From positions 37,501 through 101,500 of the forward strand of contig LSRY02000002.1 in NCBI GenBank assembly GCA_001643675.2: a DNA stretch of 64,000 nucleotides, in the 5' to 3' direction. The DNA is from Monocercomonoides exilis. Taxonomy: Eukaryota; Preaxostyla; Oxymonadida; Polymastigidae. This document shows, in pieces, positions 1 to 12,007 of this stretch (position 1 is the first letter of the stretch; the number at the start of each line of letters is the position of its first letter). The notes under the pieces were generated by a model. The model searched no databases and had not been told where the DNA came from. It was given only the letters and a program-made list of their open reading frames with translations. The translations under genes and the position numbers were made by a program.

Positions 1-224
1 TATCGACCGTTCCATTTGTATTCACATACAAACTTCAAAACTTATTAAAAAATATCCAGAACAATAGGAAAATAAATTTCCCTATCACCCCAAATACCTT
101 TTATTCCTTTTTGATCGACACGCCCTCCTACATAAGCTATAACTTCCCTATCATAGCTTAGTCATGTATAAGTATCATCGCTATTACATATGCTCCAGCG
201 CCATCCATTTTCAGGGCCAATTCA

Positions 225-258
<34 letters not shown>

Positions 259-767
259 ATACCAACTTCCATGGCCACCGTCCTGCTGTCAAAATGAATT
301 GACACCTTTTCTGGTATCTATATGAGCATATATTTAGGCACTTTAACATGACGTTCGGTTCATCCCGCATCGCCAGTTCTGCTTACCAAAAATGGCCCAC
401 TAAGAGCTTATTATTTTTCTCATGAAATATGGGTTTTCTTTTTATTAGTTAATCAAAGTTTAATGCCCAAAAGAGCAATATTCAAACAACTTTTTAGAGT
501 AGTAGAAAACAAATCCTTATAAAGACTACCGGAGTCCTACGGATGTTTAGGGTTTTCTTAAAATGCAAACCAAAACAATCAGCACGTCCAGACTCCTTAA
601 AATAGCATTCTACAAGCCTTCTTACCAGCTTCATCAATAGAACACTAAAAGATTACCTTGCCAATTTAGAGTTTGAGAATAGGTTGAAGAAATTATTTCT
701 CCAAGACCTCTAATCATTCGCTTTACCTGACAAAACATTCTTTCATTATAAGCTCCTGCTATCCGGG

Positions 768-806
<39 letters not shown>

Positions 807-2073
807 GAGTCTTTCGCCCCTATACCCAAATTTGACGAACGAGTTGCACGTCAGTATCGCTACGAGCTTCCATCAGAGTTTCCTCTGACTTCACCCTTAT
901 TCAGGCATAGTTCACCATCTTTCGGGTCCTAGCAGATATGCTATAACTCAAACCATAAGAAAAGCAGCCGAGTTTTATCCCAAACTACCTTTTAACAAAA
1001 ACTTTATGGTTGGTCAATGTTGCCAGGATCTCCACCAAAAGGATTTACCCTCTCGGCGAATAACCCCTTCACATTTAAGGGCTTTCCAAATAATCCCCTT
1101 CACTTTCATTACGCATCCCTGGGTTTTATCCACCCGAATACTCGCATATCTGATAGACTCCTTGGTCCGTGTTTCAAGACGGGGCGATATAAAGCGCATC
1201 AACAAAGTCAATTCTTCTTATTTGGAATAGGAAATCGATATTAGAATCGCCATATTTAAGATCAATTAGTTCACTAATAAATAAGACAATATTACCATTT
1301 ATTCTTAATTCAATATAATCAAGGCGAGCTTAACCAATCGAAACAAATCTTTTAAAAACCAAATATGAAGAAAAAGAAAACAAGTTTCCTTTCTCAACTC
1401 ATCTGATTTAATTAAAAAATTTGGAATAAATTGAAAAATATCATCCCAGAACTAATATATGTAAACTCTGGTATTCTCGATATTTCCATCCCGTATCTGA
1501 TATCTTTAACCAATCCATATTCTCAGATACTTATTACAAAGTATTCTATCCCTGTATCGAATCCAATAGGTAAGTCTTGCTTCAGGATTATAACAGAATA
1601 GGAAATCATCAAGTTTAATAAAAAACCTGACAATATTCAATAATGTCTATTCCCACCTTTCCTCCTATGTGGATTTCGGTTATTATCAAAACTATAGAAT
1701 ACCATTGACCGCATTCTTATGTTTAACATTCATCCATAACTCCCAAGGGGAACTATGAAGAGAAGGGAAATGATGCTATCCTGAGCAAAGTGGTTCGGCT
1801 GTTACACCTTTCTTTTATATCCTTATAAGCACGGGTTTATATCAGATATCAATAACAATTATAAATTACTATTCATATGTATCCCCCGACTTTACAGTTA
1901 AGCTTACAAGTCACTCAGGCCACAATACACCAACCCTCTAGTATTTCATGTCCATAAGAAAATAATTTAATTATATTAATAAAAAACATCTCTGCACTTT
2001 CTAAATTTTATATCGCTTGTCCTTTTGGCAGTTTCAAGCACTACTTTCATTCTCTTTTCAAAGTTCTTTTCAT

Positions 2074-2107
<34 letters not shown>

Positions 2108-2610
2108 TTGTCAATATTTAGCCTTGGATGAAGCTTACCACCCAATTAGGGTTGCAATCTCAAACAACCCGACTCTATGATTGTAATGTCCAACCGTGAC
2201 ATTTAAACCAAAAAAAGCCATGACAAGTTTGACCCTGCCACACCTTCCTTCAGTAGGAATCGAGATCTACTTTTTACTATATAAACGGGGCTATTACCCT
2301 CTCCGGCATTCCTTTCCAAAAACAAAAATAGAAATTTTGATCTCTAAATCATATTCCCGTCACTGACATTAATCTCTCAGAGTTTGACCCCCAAGAGAAA
2401 TTACATCTTTAAAGTACAACTCTTATTATTTTCTATCAATTGTCAGCCAAGTCAAAAGTTGCCTTCCTTCTCAACTAACTCATAATAAGATTTTAACTTT
2501 GGGCTTTTCCTTCTTCCCTCGCAGGTACTAAAGGAATCCTCGTTAGTTTCTTTTCCTCCGCTTATTAAGATGCTTCAGTTCAGCGGGTAATCTTGCTTGA
2601 TATTTCAGAT
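1..2610 (-). rRNA. 28S (LSU) rRNA gene, 5' part, runs off left edge
   Basis: Read on the minus strand, the gene starts near 2610 with the universal LSU opening just after ITS2 (TTACCCGCTGAACTGAAGC, then AATAAGCGGAGGAAAAGAAA, about 2550-2593). Further conserved LSU blocks follow: the segment at about 780-960 (answering to the region with pattern CCCGAAAGATGGTGAACTAT), the block near 660-690 (CCTATTCTCAAACTCTAAAT), and the block at 190-300 that begins GACAGCAGGACGGTGGCCAT. These fall roughly in the first half of a eukaryotic LSU gene, so the 3' half lies left of the window. Long AT-rich stretches between the conserved blocks (for example 1250-1700 and 1840-2050) are expansion segments. Small open frames inside it are not genes. 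The start is placed by similarity and could be off by about 10 bases. Confidence 0.96.
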
Positions 2611-2830
2611 TGATAATCATAATTATTAAATTTTCTTTCTCAATGTTTTTAATATTAAACATATATTTTCAATATTATTTTAATATTAAAATTTCTTTTG
2701 AAAAAGAAATTATTATTATTAATAATAATTAAAGATTATAATAAATCTTTGAAAGATCATTTTAATCTCAAATAATATAAAACAAATCTATTTTTGATTT
2801 AAATAGATTTATAATAAATTTATAACCAAT
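2611..2830 (-). other. ITS2 spacer
   Basis: AT-rich spacer of about 220 bases between the 5.8S and 28S genes, transcribed leftwards in the rRNA precursor and removed in processing. It contains alternating A/T runs such as ATTATTATTAATAATAAT near 2710, which can fold on themselves. It has no coding content. Confidence 0.85.
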
Positions 2831-2990
2831 TCTGAAACAAGCATGGTCCCTCAATTATAGAAATAACTGAGAAACCGCAATATGCGTTCAAAATTTTGAT
2901 GACTCGTAGATTTCTGCGATTCGCATTAGCTATCGCGCTTTGCTGCGTTCTTCATCGATACAAGAGCCAAGATATCCACTGCCAAAAGTT
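2831..2990 (-). rRNA. 5.8S rRNA gene
   Basis: On the minus strand this carries the highly conserved 5.8S core: GTGGATATCTTGGCTC near the 5' end (about 2965-2980), then GATGAAGAACGCAGCAAAGC, GCGAATCGCAGAAATC and TTGAACGCATATTGCG (about 2877-2892). Length is about 160 bases, as expected. It lies between ITS1 and ITS2 in the normal eukaryotic 18S-5.8S-28S order. The 5' end is placed at the AACTTTTGGCAG-like start near 2990. An open frame of 65 codons on the opposite strand overlaps it and is spurious. Confidence 0.96.
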
Positions 2991-3107
2991 TTTTAATTTT
3001 TCTTTAATTAAAAAAACTTTTATTTGTAATAATATCGTTATCTTAATTATTGCATCCATCAAATTTATATTTATTTATTTATATTGTTTTTGATTTTATT
3101 AATTAAA

Positions 3108-3110
<3 letters not shown>
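2991..3110 (-). other. ITS1 spacer
   Basis: Very AT-rich spacer of about 120 bases between the 18S 3' end and the 5.8S 5' end. It is short compared with many eukaryotes. No other feature is seen in it. Confidence 0.85.
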
Positions 3111-3171
<61 letters not shown>

Positions 3172-3253
3172 AATAAGATTTACTGTCCTTCTAATTAAAT
3201 CCTAGAGAATCGAAACCCTCACAAGATCCAACAATCCAGACATTTCATCTGAT

Positions 3254-3303
<50 letters not shown>

Positions 3304-4486
3304 ATCAGCGCAATCTGATGAATTGCACTTACTAGGTATTCCTCGTTCATGATCCAAAATTACAAAGATCAATCCCCATCACGATAAAGTTTCAAAAGAT
3401 TACCCAATCCTTTCGGATAAGGGAATTGCATGTGTTAAAAAATAGCATCCCTTTTTCAAAGCCCCGATTAAGAAGCCCTGAAAACAAAAACACTATTTTT
3501 TTTATTTAACACACCCAAAAACAACTTGTTGACTTTATCAGTGTAGCGCGCGTGCGGCCCAGAACATCTAAGGGCATCACAGACCTGTTATTGCCTCATG
3601 CTTCCCCCATGTGCAACCATGGTAGTCCCTCTAAGTAGGTTCGAATATAGATCCAGAGCCCCATTAGCCTTCCACCACAACCCCGCGAAGAGCCATGATG
3701 AAATTAATTAACTAAAAGAGAATTACAATCCATATCGAAATATTTTAATGATAATTTCAATAACTCACTTCCAAAACAAACTTCTTCCAAACAGCCGAAA
3801 CTGCTCAAAACAAATCCATCCTGAAAGCTTAATGAGCTATCTCAAAATATATATTTCAATATTAACCATTAAAAGATCTCAGACAACTTCCCGACTTTCT
3901 CAACAATCCTCCCCGAGAGAGAACTACTGAGAAAAAAATCGGAAAGCCACCTTACAGACACTTTTCAAAATTATCACCCTATTTAGCAGGTTGAGGTCTC
4001 GTTCGTTATCGGAATTAACCAGACAAATCACTCCACCAACTAAGAACGACCATGCACCACCACCCACGGAATCAAGAAAGAACTATCAATCTGTCAATCC
4101 TTCCCGTGTCTGGACCTGGTAAGTTTCCCCGTGTTGAGTCAAATTAAGCCGCAGGCTCCACACCTGGTGGTGCCCTTCCGTCAATTTCTTTAAGTTTCAG
4201 ACTTGCGACCATACTCCCCCCAGAACCCAGAGACTTAATCGATTTCTCTAAAGGTGCTGATGGGGCTTAAAAACAAAAAACAAAGACAAATAACCGAAGT
4301 TACCTCTTTCATTTTTTTGTTATAATTTTAAAAGCAAACTCACTTCACAATTTCTTGTGATAAATCCCAACCTATCCCGAAAGATAGAAATTGGAAAAGC
4401 GAATTAAAAAATAAATTCCCTCCAATCCCTAGTTGGCATCGTTTATAGTTAAGACTAGAGCGGTTTCTGATCGCCTTCGATCCCCT

Positions 4487-4520
<34 letters not shown>

Positions 4521-6105
4521 TAAATGCTTTCGCACTTGTTTGTCTTGCATAAATCCAAGAATTCCACCTCTGACTATGCAATACAGATACCCCCAACTGT
4601 CCCTCTTAATCATTACACCTGTTTCAAAAACCAATAAAACTCAAATCGATAAACAATAACAAAAAGAACAAGTTCAATCTTCTTATTGTTTAAGACTCGA
4701 ATGTGTTTGATAACAAAAAATAAATAAGTTTCCTTATAATTTTTCATTATCAAATTTAAAACACATCAGGTGTCTTATTTTATTATTCCATGCTAATGTG
4801 TTCAGTAGCGAATTTCTTTCATTACAAAAAAAACGCCTGCTTTGAACACTCCATTTTCTTCAAAGTAAACTCTCCGAAATTTTCCTCTTCTTTGACAAAG
4901 AGAAACGATTAATATAAATCAACATTTAAGTGATATATTAATAATTTCGAAAACATTTACCCCTTTTTTGAAAAAGCCGAAACTTCTCCAAAAAGGGATT
5001 CGAGGTTATTCAAATTCAAGGCAAGCATAAGATAAATGAAAGATATTGAATCAATCAAACACCAAGAAATAAATCTTGATGCAAGATTAAAAACAATACC
5101 ATGATTTTCAAATATCCCCTCATTAATACCCTCCAATCACTTCACATCCAAATTAAATCAACCCGAAAGCTAATTTAATAAGAAAAATGAAGCAGGACTA
5201 AGTATAGAGAAACATCTCGCCCCCTCGAACAATTAAAAACTCCAAAATCCAACTACGAGCTTTTTAACTGCAGCAATTTTAGTATACACTATTAGAGCTG
5301 GAATTACCGCGGCTGCTGGCACCAGACTTGCCCTCTAATTGTTTCTCTTTCAAGCATTTACATTGAAACCATTCCAATAGCAGAATACCATTAGATACCC
5401 CGCTTTGTTATTTTTTGTCACTACCTCCCCATATACGTCATTGATTGGGATTGGGTAATTTGCGCGCCTGCTGCCTTCCTTGGAAGTGGTAGCCATCTCT
5501 CAGGCTCCCTCTCCGGAATCGAACCCTAATTCTCCGTTACCCGTCAATACCATGGTAGGCCTCTATCCTACCATCATCAGTTGATAGGTCAGAAATTTCA
5601 ATGACACATTGCCAAGACGATGGGCTCTTAACCCACCCTGGCAATTCGACATTTATCATGAATCACCATTATCTTTCACAATGGACACATACTCTTACAC
5701 CCCTTGCGAGACTTCAAACATGTGCCGAAATAAGTTTTTGATCCATATAGAATCAAACATTTAAACTATTCCTAATGGTTTTCGATCTAATAAATACAAT
5801 CCTTCCCCAAAGGGTGTCTCATTGCTGAAACACCCTTAGTCGGATCTTTTTCAAACCCACCCTTCTTTCCATTCCGAAAAACAAAAAGAAAAATGAATTC
5901 TCGCATGTATTAGCTCTAGAATTACTACGGCTATCCATGTAGTAAATTATATTTCTATTCAAAATATAACATTGTCATTGTCAAATAAATTATAACTGTT
6001 GTAATGAGCCATTCGCAGTTTCATAAATACAAGTTATTTATACTGACACATGCATGGCTTAATCTTTGAGACAAGCATATGACTACTGGCAGAATCGACC
6101 AGATA
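3111..6105 (-). rRNA. 18S (SSU) rRNA gene, about 3 kb, with large expansions
   Basis: The 5' end is at 6105 (TATCTGGTCGATTCTGCCAG, a variant of the usual start) and the 3' end at 3111 (CCTGCGGAAGGATCATTA). Universal landmarks appear in order on the minus strand: the 530 loop with GCAGCCGCGGTAATTCCAGC at about 5300-5325, AGAGGTGGAATTCTTGG at about 4555-4572, AAACTTAAAGAAATTGACGG at about 4180-4198, and GCACACACCGCCCGTCGCT-like sequence at about 3270-3285. The total of about 2995 bases is roughly 1.2 kb longer than a typical 18S. The excess sits in variable regions: about 600 bases in V4 (4640-5240), and smaller AT-rich insertions near 4265-4420, 3690-3960 and 3420-3540. Conserved blocks look intact, so it is probably functional. 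Oxymonad SSU genes are known to be long, which fits. Confidence 0.96.
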
Positions 6106-6683
6106 CATTTATATATAAAAATCACCAACAAAAGACAAAAAGTCCATTGTTAATAACTTTTAATAATAAATATTAATATATCATATTGTTTTGTTTAAAG
6201 ACAACATAATATAGTATTTTAGTCATAATTATCAAAACATCACCATTCACAAAGATGATGATATTTCAAGAATAGACACAATATTTTCCCTTCTCAAATA
6301 TTAACACATTATTTTCTTTCAGATAAACTCAATAACTGATAAAGTTATTGAGCCATCCAATCATAATCATTAATATTTGTATTATCACAATGTAATCTCA
6401 ATATCAAAACACTTTTCTCATCATCATCAAAAGAAGATAATATAAAAAGCTCTGATAGATCATTACAATATGATTTTTCATTCAAAATCATTCTTTTTCC
6501 CTATGGAGTTTCATATACAAGTCACACTTCTATACTAACCCCATATCACATAAGCCCTGGCTCAGACTATCCTCACCAGACAACTTTTGTCGAAAAAAAA
6601 TGAAGTCAGAAATAAAATTTTTTCGGGGGGTGTCCCCCTAAGTATACTTCCGTAAAAATCCCCGACAGCCCGCACCCCGAACA
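6106..6683. other. Spacer upstream of 18S (external transcribed spacer / promoter region)
   Basis: AT-rich sequence directly upstream of the 18S start, so it should hold the 5' external transcribed spacer and probably the RNA polymerase I promoter. No promoter motif can be named from sequence alone. Around 6620-6640 there is a short perfect hairpin, GGGGGTGTCCCCC, next to the edge of the inverted-repeat structure that starts at 6684. No coding content. Confidence 0.5.
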
Positions 6684-6967
6684 CCATCTTTTCCAAAAAA
6701 CTCATAGACTCAATTACACTACGCCCAGGTTTTCGCGTTTTTTTCCGTTTTTCATACTAGAAATACACTACGAAAACGAGGTCATCGAAAAACCTGCTTT
6801 GATACTAAAAAATCTCAAAATTACACTACGCCCCGAAAACCTCGGCGTAGTGTAATAAAGAGTATTTTGATACTAGAAAATATCGGCTAGTATCAAAAGT
6901 GCCCCAAATACACTACGCCGCGAAAACCTCGGCGTAGTGAAAATGCCCAAAAATGATACTAGAAAAA
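6684..6967 (+). repeat. Left arm of a 284-bp inverted repeat
   Basis: This segment matches, in the same order and over the same length, the reverse complement of 8503-8786. Shared landmarks are the outer end (CCATCTTTTCCAAAAAACTC here), ATAGACTCAATTACACTAC, AAAAACCTGCTTTGATACTA, the palindrome TTACACTACGCC ... GGCGTAGTGTAA at about 6823-6858, and the inner end TGATACTAGAAAA. The arm holds three related modules, each made of a TACACTACGCC/GGCGTAGTG hairpin followed by TTGATACTAG. One TTTTGATACTAG is itself mirrored 10 bases later. The arms have clearly diverged from each other. They may be termini of a non-autonomous (foldback-type) mobile element or sub-repeats of the rDNA spacer. Confidence 0.85.
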
Positions 6968-7079
6968 ACTCAATGAAAATTTTTAGTATCCTTCCATAGT
7001 GTTTCTTGGGATGGGGACACACCAAAGCCTTGCCACTACTGCACCACCTTGTGTATGCCCTCACTGCCTTTCATCTGGT

Positions 7080-8500
7080 TTTTTGTTCCAGCCTTCCAGC
7101 TCTTAAGCCTGGCCCGCTATCCCCACTTCAATGTTTCCATAGGAAATGCCCTTATGAAAAGTCACTATTTCTCACACTGCTGCTGGAGCAGCCAGAGGAG
7201 TGGAGTGGAATGCCTATGGGAGCGTAGCGGCAGAGCATACGCACAAACTCATACCATCAGCTAGCCTGTAAGTTATGACCAGTAAAAAGATATGAGAGTG
7301 GGAACACAGGGGAGGTCAGTCACTTTTTCTATGAAAAGTTCATGTATTTTGCCTATGGCTCCAAGGCAAGCAGAGTAATAGGAATACAAGTGGCACAGCT
7401 GGATAGAGGGAGAGTGTAGCTAGACCCTCTATAACATTTTCGAGTCTCGCACTCTCAAGCCTGAGGCACTACAAGGGTTAGTACATAAGGGGTCCCAGTC
7501 AATATTTTCTCTCAATGAAATTTCTCATAGGAAAGATAGTAGTATATTGAGTGTGGTGGCGTGGCATTACATAGGAGCCCAACGGGAATACTGCCATCGG
7601 CTAGGCACAGTGTGCAGCTAGACCCTCTATAACATTTAGAACTTTCCAGCTCTTAACCCTGTGGAGCTATGATCCAACAAACATAAGGGGGTCCTAGTAT
7701 AAGATTTCATTGAAAAGGAGTTTTTCATAGGAAGGACACTAGTATATCGACCATAGATATAAGGGAAGTTGAGGAGTGGCAATGGCGATAGCACCAATGG
7801 ATAGAGGAAGTGTGGAGCGAGTTTCCCTATGGCATCGAGAACTTTCCCAGATTCCTGTGTGATTCGCTACAGGCCAGCCAATGAGGGGGGTCCAAGTCAC
7901 TCAAAAAGTCAATTGAAAATACTCACTTTTTCTGCCACTGCCCTTGGCCCAGCCACAGCCCACCAGCCGAATGTGTGCCACATTGTACCAGCAGGGCATG
8001 CCCACCCCACAGCACCATTGGCATGTCTGTAAGTTATGACCGATCAAAAGATATGAGTCTGTGAAGTCAAGGGGTCCTCTATGAAAAATTGAACCTTTTT
8101 CATTCAAAGATGTCAGTATATTGAGTATAGTGAAAAGGCATATGGACCGAGGGCAAAGATATTACTACCAATGGATACTCCAAGAGCACAGCTACTTGCC
8201 CTATGGCATCTAGAACTTTCCAGCTCTTAAAGGTAATTCCCTATGACCCATGGAATACACAGGGTCCATAGCATAAAATATCATCGAGAAAGGGTTTTTC
8301 ATAGGAAAGATATGAGTATTTGCCTTGTAACTTCAGGGCATCACAACTGAGCCCGATGAGATTACCACCATTGTGTAGAGCGAGTGTGCAGCGAGACCCT
8401 CTATGGCAACGAGAAGTTTCGCTGACTTGCCCCTGAGGCGCTATGAGTCTGTGAACATGAGGGGTCCACAGTGTATTTTTCATAGAGAAATTTCATAGAC
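7080..8500 (+). repeat. Degenerate tandem array, unit about 200 bp
   Basis: A recurring block (AGACCCTCTATAACATT or CCCTATGGCATCGAGAAC, then CTTTCCAGCTCTTAA, then a GGGGTCC motif, then TTTTCATAGGAAAGA and AGTATAT) repeats with starts near 7421, 7619, 7820, about 8194 and 8393. Spacings are about 198, 201, 374 (two units, one badly eroded) and 199 bases. A partial older copy begins near 7085. A second motif, CTGTAAGTTATGACC followed by GAT(A/C)AAAAGATA, recurs at 7265, 8029 and 9148. Units are too diverged and frame-disrupted to encode protein. The array fills the space between the two inverted arms. Confidence 0.75.
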
Positions 8501-8502
8501 AA

Positions 8503-8786
8503 AATTTTCTAGTATCAAAAACCTCGAAATACACTACGCCGAGGTTTTCGAAGTGTAGTGTAATTTGGTCACTTTTCTTAGGAGATGAAATTTCTAGTAT
8601 CAAAATCATCCTTATTACACTACGCCACGAAAACCTCGGCGTAGTGTAATTTTCCCTTTTTTTAGTATCAAAGCAGGTTTTTCAGGCATTCCATTTTCAT
8701 AGTGTATTTCTAGTATCAAAAGTCACAAAAATCGAGGAAACCTCAGTGTAGTGTAATTGAGTCTATGAGTTTTTCGAAAAAGATGG
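8503..8786 (-). repeat. Right arm of the 284-bp inverted repeat
   Basis: Inverted counterpart of 6684-6967, of equal length. It contains the strong palindrome ATTACACTACGCC ... GGCGTAGTGTAAT near 8617-8652 and ends with GAGTTTTTCGAAAAAGATGG. The outer 30 bases recur once more in direct orientation at about 9566-9595 (GAGTCTGTGAGTTTTTCG), suggesting a third, mostly lost copy of this terminus. No transposase-like frame is present between the arms. Confidence 0.85.
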
Positions 8787-9620
8787 ATTTTCTGGTCTGG
8801 GCACCCGGGGTCATTTACCATATTTGAGGTTTTTTCAATGAAAGTGACTGAACAAAACCCAGTGCACAGCCCACCCAGCAGGTCCGGCCCACAGCCCACA
8901 AACCAGACCCTGCCCACTGCACAGTCCTGGTCCCCCGCTGCACCGTCACTTTTGTTTCTGGAGCTCTCCCTCCAACACCTGAGGAGATACGTTCGTTGAA
9001 TGAGAGGGGGTATCTCAATGACTGGCCCTGTCATTTTTCACTCACTTTTTCTCACACCACCGCCCAGCCAGCCAGCCCAGCCAGACTCCCACCACCCAGC
9101 CTTGTAGCCACTGCCCACACGCCCACTCTGCCCACATCAGCCAAGCTGTAAGTTATGACCGATAAAAAGATACAGCCCAACGAAGTTGGTTTTCCAGTCT
9201 GTTTTCCCAATGAAAAAAGTGAGTGTCTGACCCACCCAGCCAGAAGGACACACAGGCGCCCAGCAGCACCCTGCCCAGCGTGCAGCCACAGTCTGTGCGC
9301 ACACTGTCACTTTTGTTTCTGGAGCTCTGGCTCCAACACCTGAGTTTCTATAACCACCGGAACATTGTACCCTCAGTCACTTTTTCTGACTGGGGAAATA
9401 TATGATACGTCAAATAGAGCCAGGCCAAGCCACAGGGCCTGCCCAGCCATAGGCCCAGCACATAGCCCGCCTCACTCGCTCCTTGCCCTGTGGCCTTTGC
9501 AAGCCCTGCCCATCAGCCCTTCCACAGATATCCTCCACTCAACTCCTTTTTCAGTCAAACTCAAATTGAGTCTGTGAGTTTTTCGAAAAAGATGGCACTT
9601 CGAGGTCGGGCAGTCAATAT
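8787..9620. repeat. C-rich (G-rich on minus strand) degenerate repeat tract
   Basis: Strongly strand-skewed sequence dominated by CCCAGC, CCAGCC and CCCAC words, in contrast to the AT-rich surroundings. A block GTCACTTTTGTTTCTGGAGC followed by CTCCAACACCTGAG occurs twice, near 8946 and 9306. The CTGTAAGTTATGACCGAT motif of the neighbouring array is at 9148. A copy of the inverted-repeat terminus closes the tract near 9595. It has no credible gene. On the rRNA-sense strand it is G-rich. Confidence 0.6.
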
Positions 9621-12007
9621 CACATAGAAAAATCATCATAGAAAAAATTCAATTTTCATAGAAAAAATATAATAACTGATGTGTGGTGAAATATCTGCTA
9701 GGCCAATCTCTTAGCAATTACACCACATCCTACCCCCACTAACATTCCCCAACATATCCCTCTAACTTTAGTTACTTGCCCTCCCTTCACTCTCCACAGC
9801 ATCACCAAGTCAATACCCCCCAGTCATTTTTCTATGTGAAAATTCAGAACCGAACTCAAAACAACTAGCCGCTCGGATTTCTCAGCAACCACTGGGCCGA
9901 TCGAAACCCCGTTTGGCCACATCCGGGCATGGGTAACTGTGCCGGTCATATGTGTTTCGATTCAGCCACTTGCCTCTGGTTCGCTCTCTGTGACTTCACC
10001 AACCAGGCACCCCCAGTCAACTTCAAATTTTTTATTTCTTTTCTGGACAGCCTGCCAGACCCCCGCAGCCAACACCCATATGCATGCTATTACCGCACTA
10101 TATGCACATATATCATGTATTAATATCAAATTTATCTGGCCATTACTTCTGGTGTTATACTCGATTTACCTCAAAAATGACCATTTTCACTCAAAAATTC
10201 GATTATAACTCAGAAACTACAGATAAATGTATCCAACAAAAAATCACCAATATACAACATTACAATGCATATTCATCCATGGAATCATATTTTATATCCA
10301 CTTTGAAATTTTCGAGAAAAAAAATTTTTTTCGATTTTTCAGTCAAAATCACAAACTTGTCCGAACTGCCCTGCCACAACCGCTCGGTAGAAAAAATTTA
10401 GATACGAGTATGTTTATAAGGGGCCCACGTCCTTGCCACCTGCCAATTATCAAAGGAATCTGAGACCCCACATTTTTCGGTCGTTGATCTAAGATCACCA
10501 CTTTTTCAGTCAAAAACTTCATATGACATTTTCTCACTAACCAGACCAATCTGGCCCGAGAAAAAAATTCAGCGGACTATTCGCGAATTATCCGAACTTT
10601 TTGTGTTTTCATAAGTTTCGATCACAACTTTCATAAAAACCGATTTTCACCAATTTTTCATTTTTTCTGACTTACTTGAGCTAAATTCAACTTAATCAGA
10701 AAAAATGAAAATTTCGCATTTTTCGAATTTTTGACCATGACTTCAAAAATTCATAAATGGTCCAACTAACACTTCTGTAAAGTCTCACGACTTAGAAAAA
10801 TTTATTTATCGAGATATTAAAATTTCTTTTAAAAAAATTTTGACTGAAAATTTTTTATTTAACATATCATTCCACAATTTGAATCAATTAATTTCTGATT
10901 TTAATATCAATCAATTCCTCTCATATTATTACCTATATACGTAACTTTTCATCAACCACTAATTCCTACTTCTTATGAAAAAAATATTTTTTTGAAAAAA
11001 AAAGTTTGATCAAGATCAAAACCATTTTTCTATGTTAAGAATTCGACTTCTCAAAAACAGTTAGTTACCAATCTCCCTATATACTATTACATTCCCCACC
11101 CCTCATAACCTATACAAAATATTATTTTCAAATTTATCTGTTCATGGAATAAATAGAAAAATATTAATTAAGATAAAAAATTATGGAAAAAAAATTATTT
11201 CATAAGATAATTTCTTTTAATATTAAAAATAAAAATAATAGAGAGATATTATATGATGACTATTTATTTGAAAATAAAATTGAGATGAATTGAAAGTTAT
11301 AAAAAAATGAAAAAATTAATTTTTGTTCGAAAAATGAATGAAAAAATGAAAATATTTTTTTATCTTCAAAATGGAATGACAGACTTGCATCAAATAAATA
11401 TATTATAAACTATATCATTTAAACATTATATGTGAATTTTTTTGCTGGAAGTTCTTTCTTTGTTATTGAGATAAAAAATTTTTTTAGAAATAAACTATAT
11501 TTAAAAAAATTATAGCTTCTCAAATAAAAAGATATATTGGATAGAAAAAATATATAATATAATAGATATAATAAAGATGATAATTATATATAAGAACATT
11601 GATATTGATGGTTGGTTCTGAGCAAACAAAAAAGTATCTTATTTTTGTTGATATTTCAGAATGTTATTTTTTCATTATTATTCAACCACAACTAACAATA
11701 TCCTCACAATTATATCATCACAATTAATATTATCATATCATACATCTTTCATCCAATTTTCATCAAAATCAAATAAACAAAAAATTTTATAAAAAAAATA
11801 TAAAGAATAAAAAAAAAATTATGATCATAACTTCATTATCACTCATCAGATTTTAATAAAAATTATATCAAATGATAAGAAAAGAAGAGAAGCTAAAAAG
11901 ATATTTCATCACAAAAATATTGTATTTTTTTTATAAAAAATAACACAAAAATATCGATTTTCTCAATAGAAAATGACCCCTTTTTTTATCTATTTTTCAA
12001 AATTTTC
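9621..12007. other. AT-rich non-coding stretch
   Basis: No gene can be supported. The sequence is AT-rich with many A and T runs, and short words such as TTTTTCAGTCAAAA and TTCATAGAAAAAAT recur (for example 9640-9670, 10330, 10510). Open frames of up to 105 codons exist but have random composition and lie on repeat-derived sequence. It is presumably part of the rDNA flank or spacer. Confidence 0.5.

Noticed and set aside
158-3093. Short open frames inside the 28S, 5.8S and ITS sequences
   Set aside because: They lie on conserved rRNA sequence.
3111-6105. Group I intron as explanation of the long 18S
   Set aside because: The excess is spread over several known variable regions, and I see no single block flanked by joined conserved exons or an intron core.
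6873-10549. Open frames of 60-105 codons in the spacer repeats
   Set aside because: They follow repeat units in inconsistent frames and have no family resemblance.
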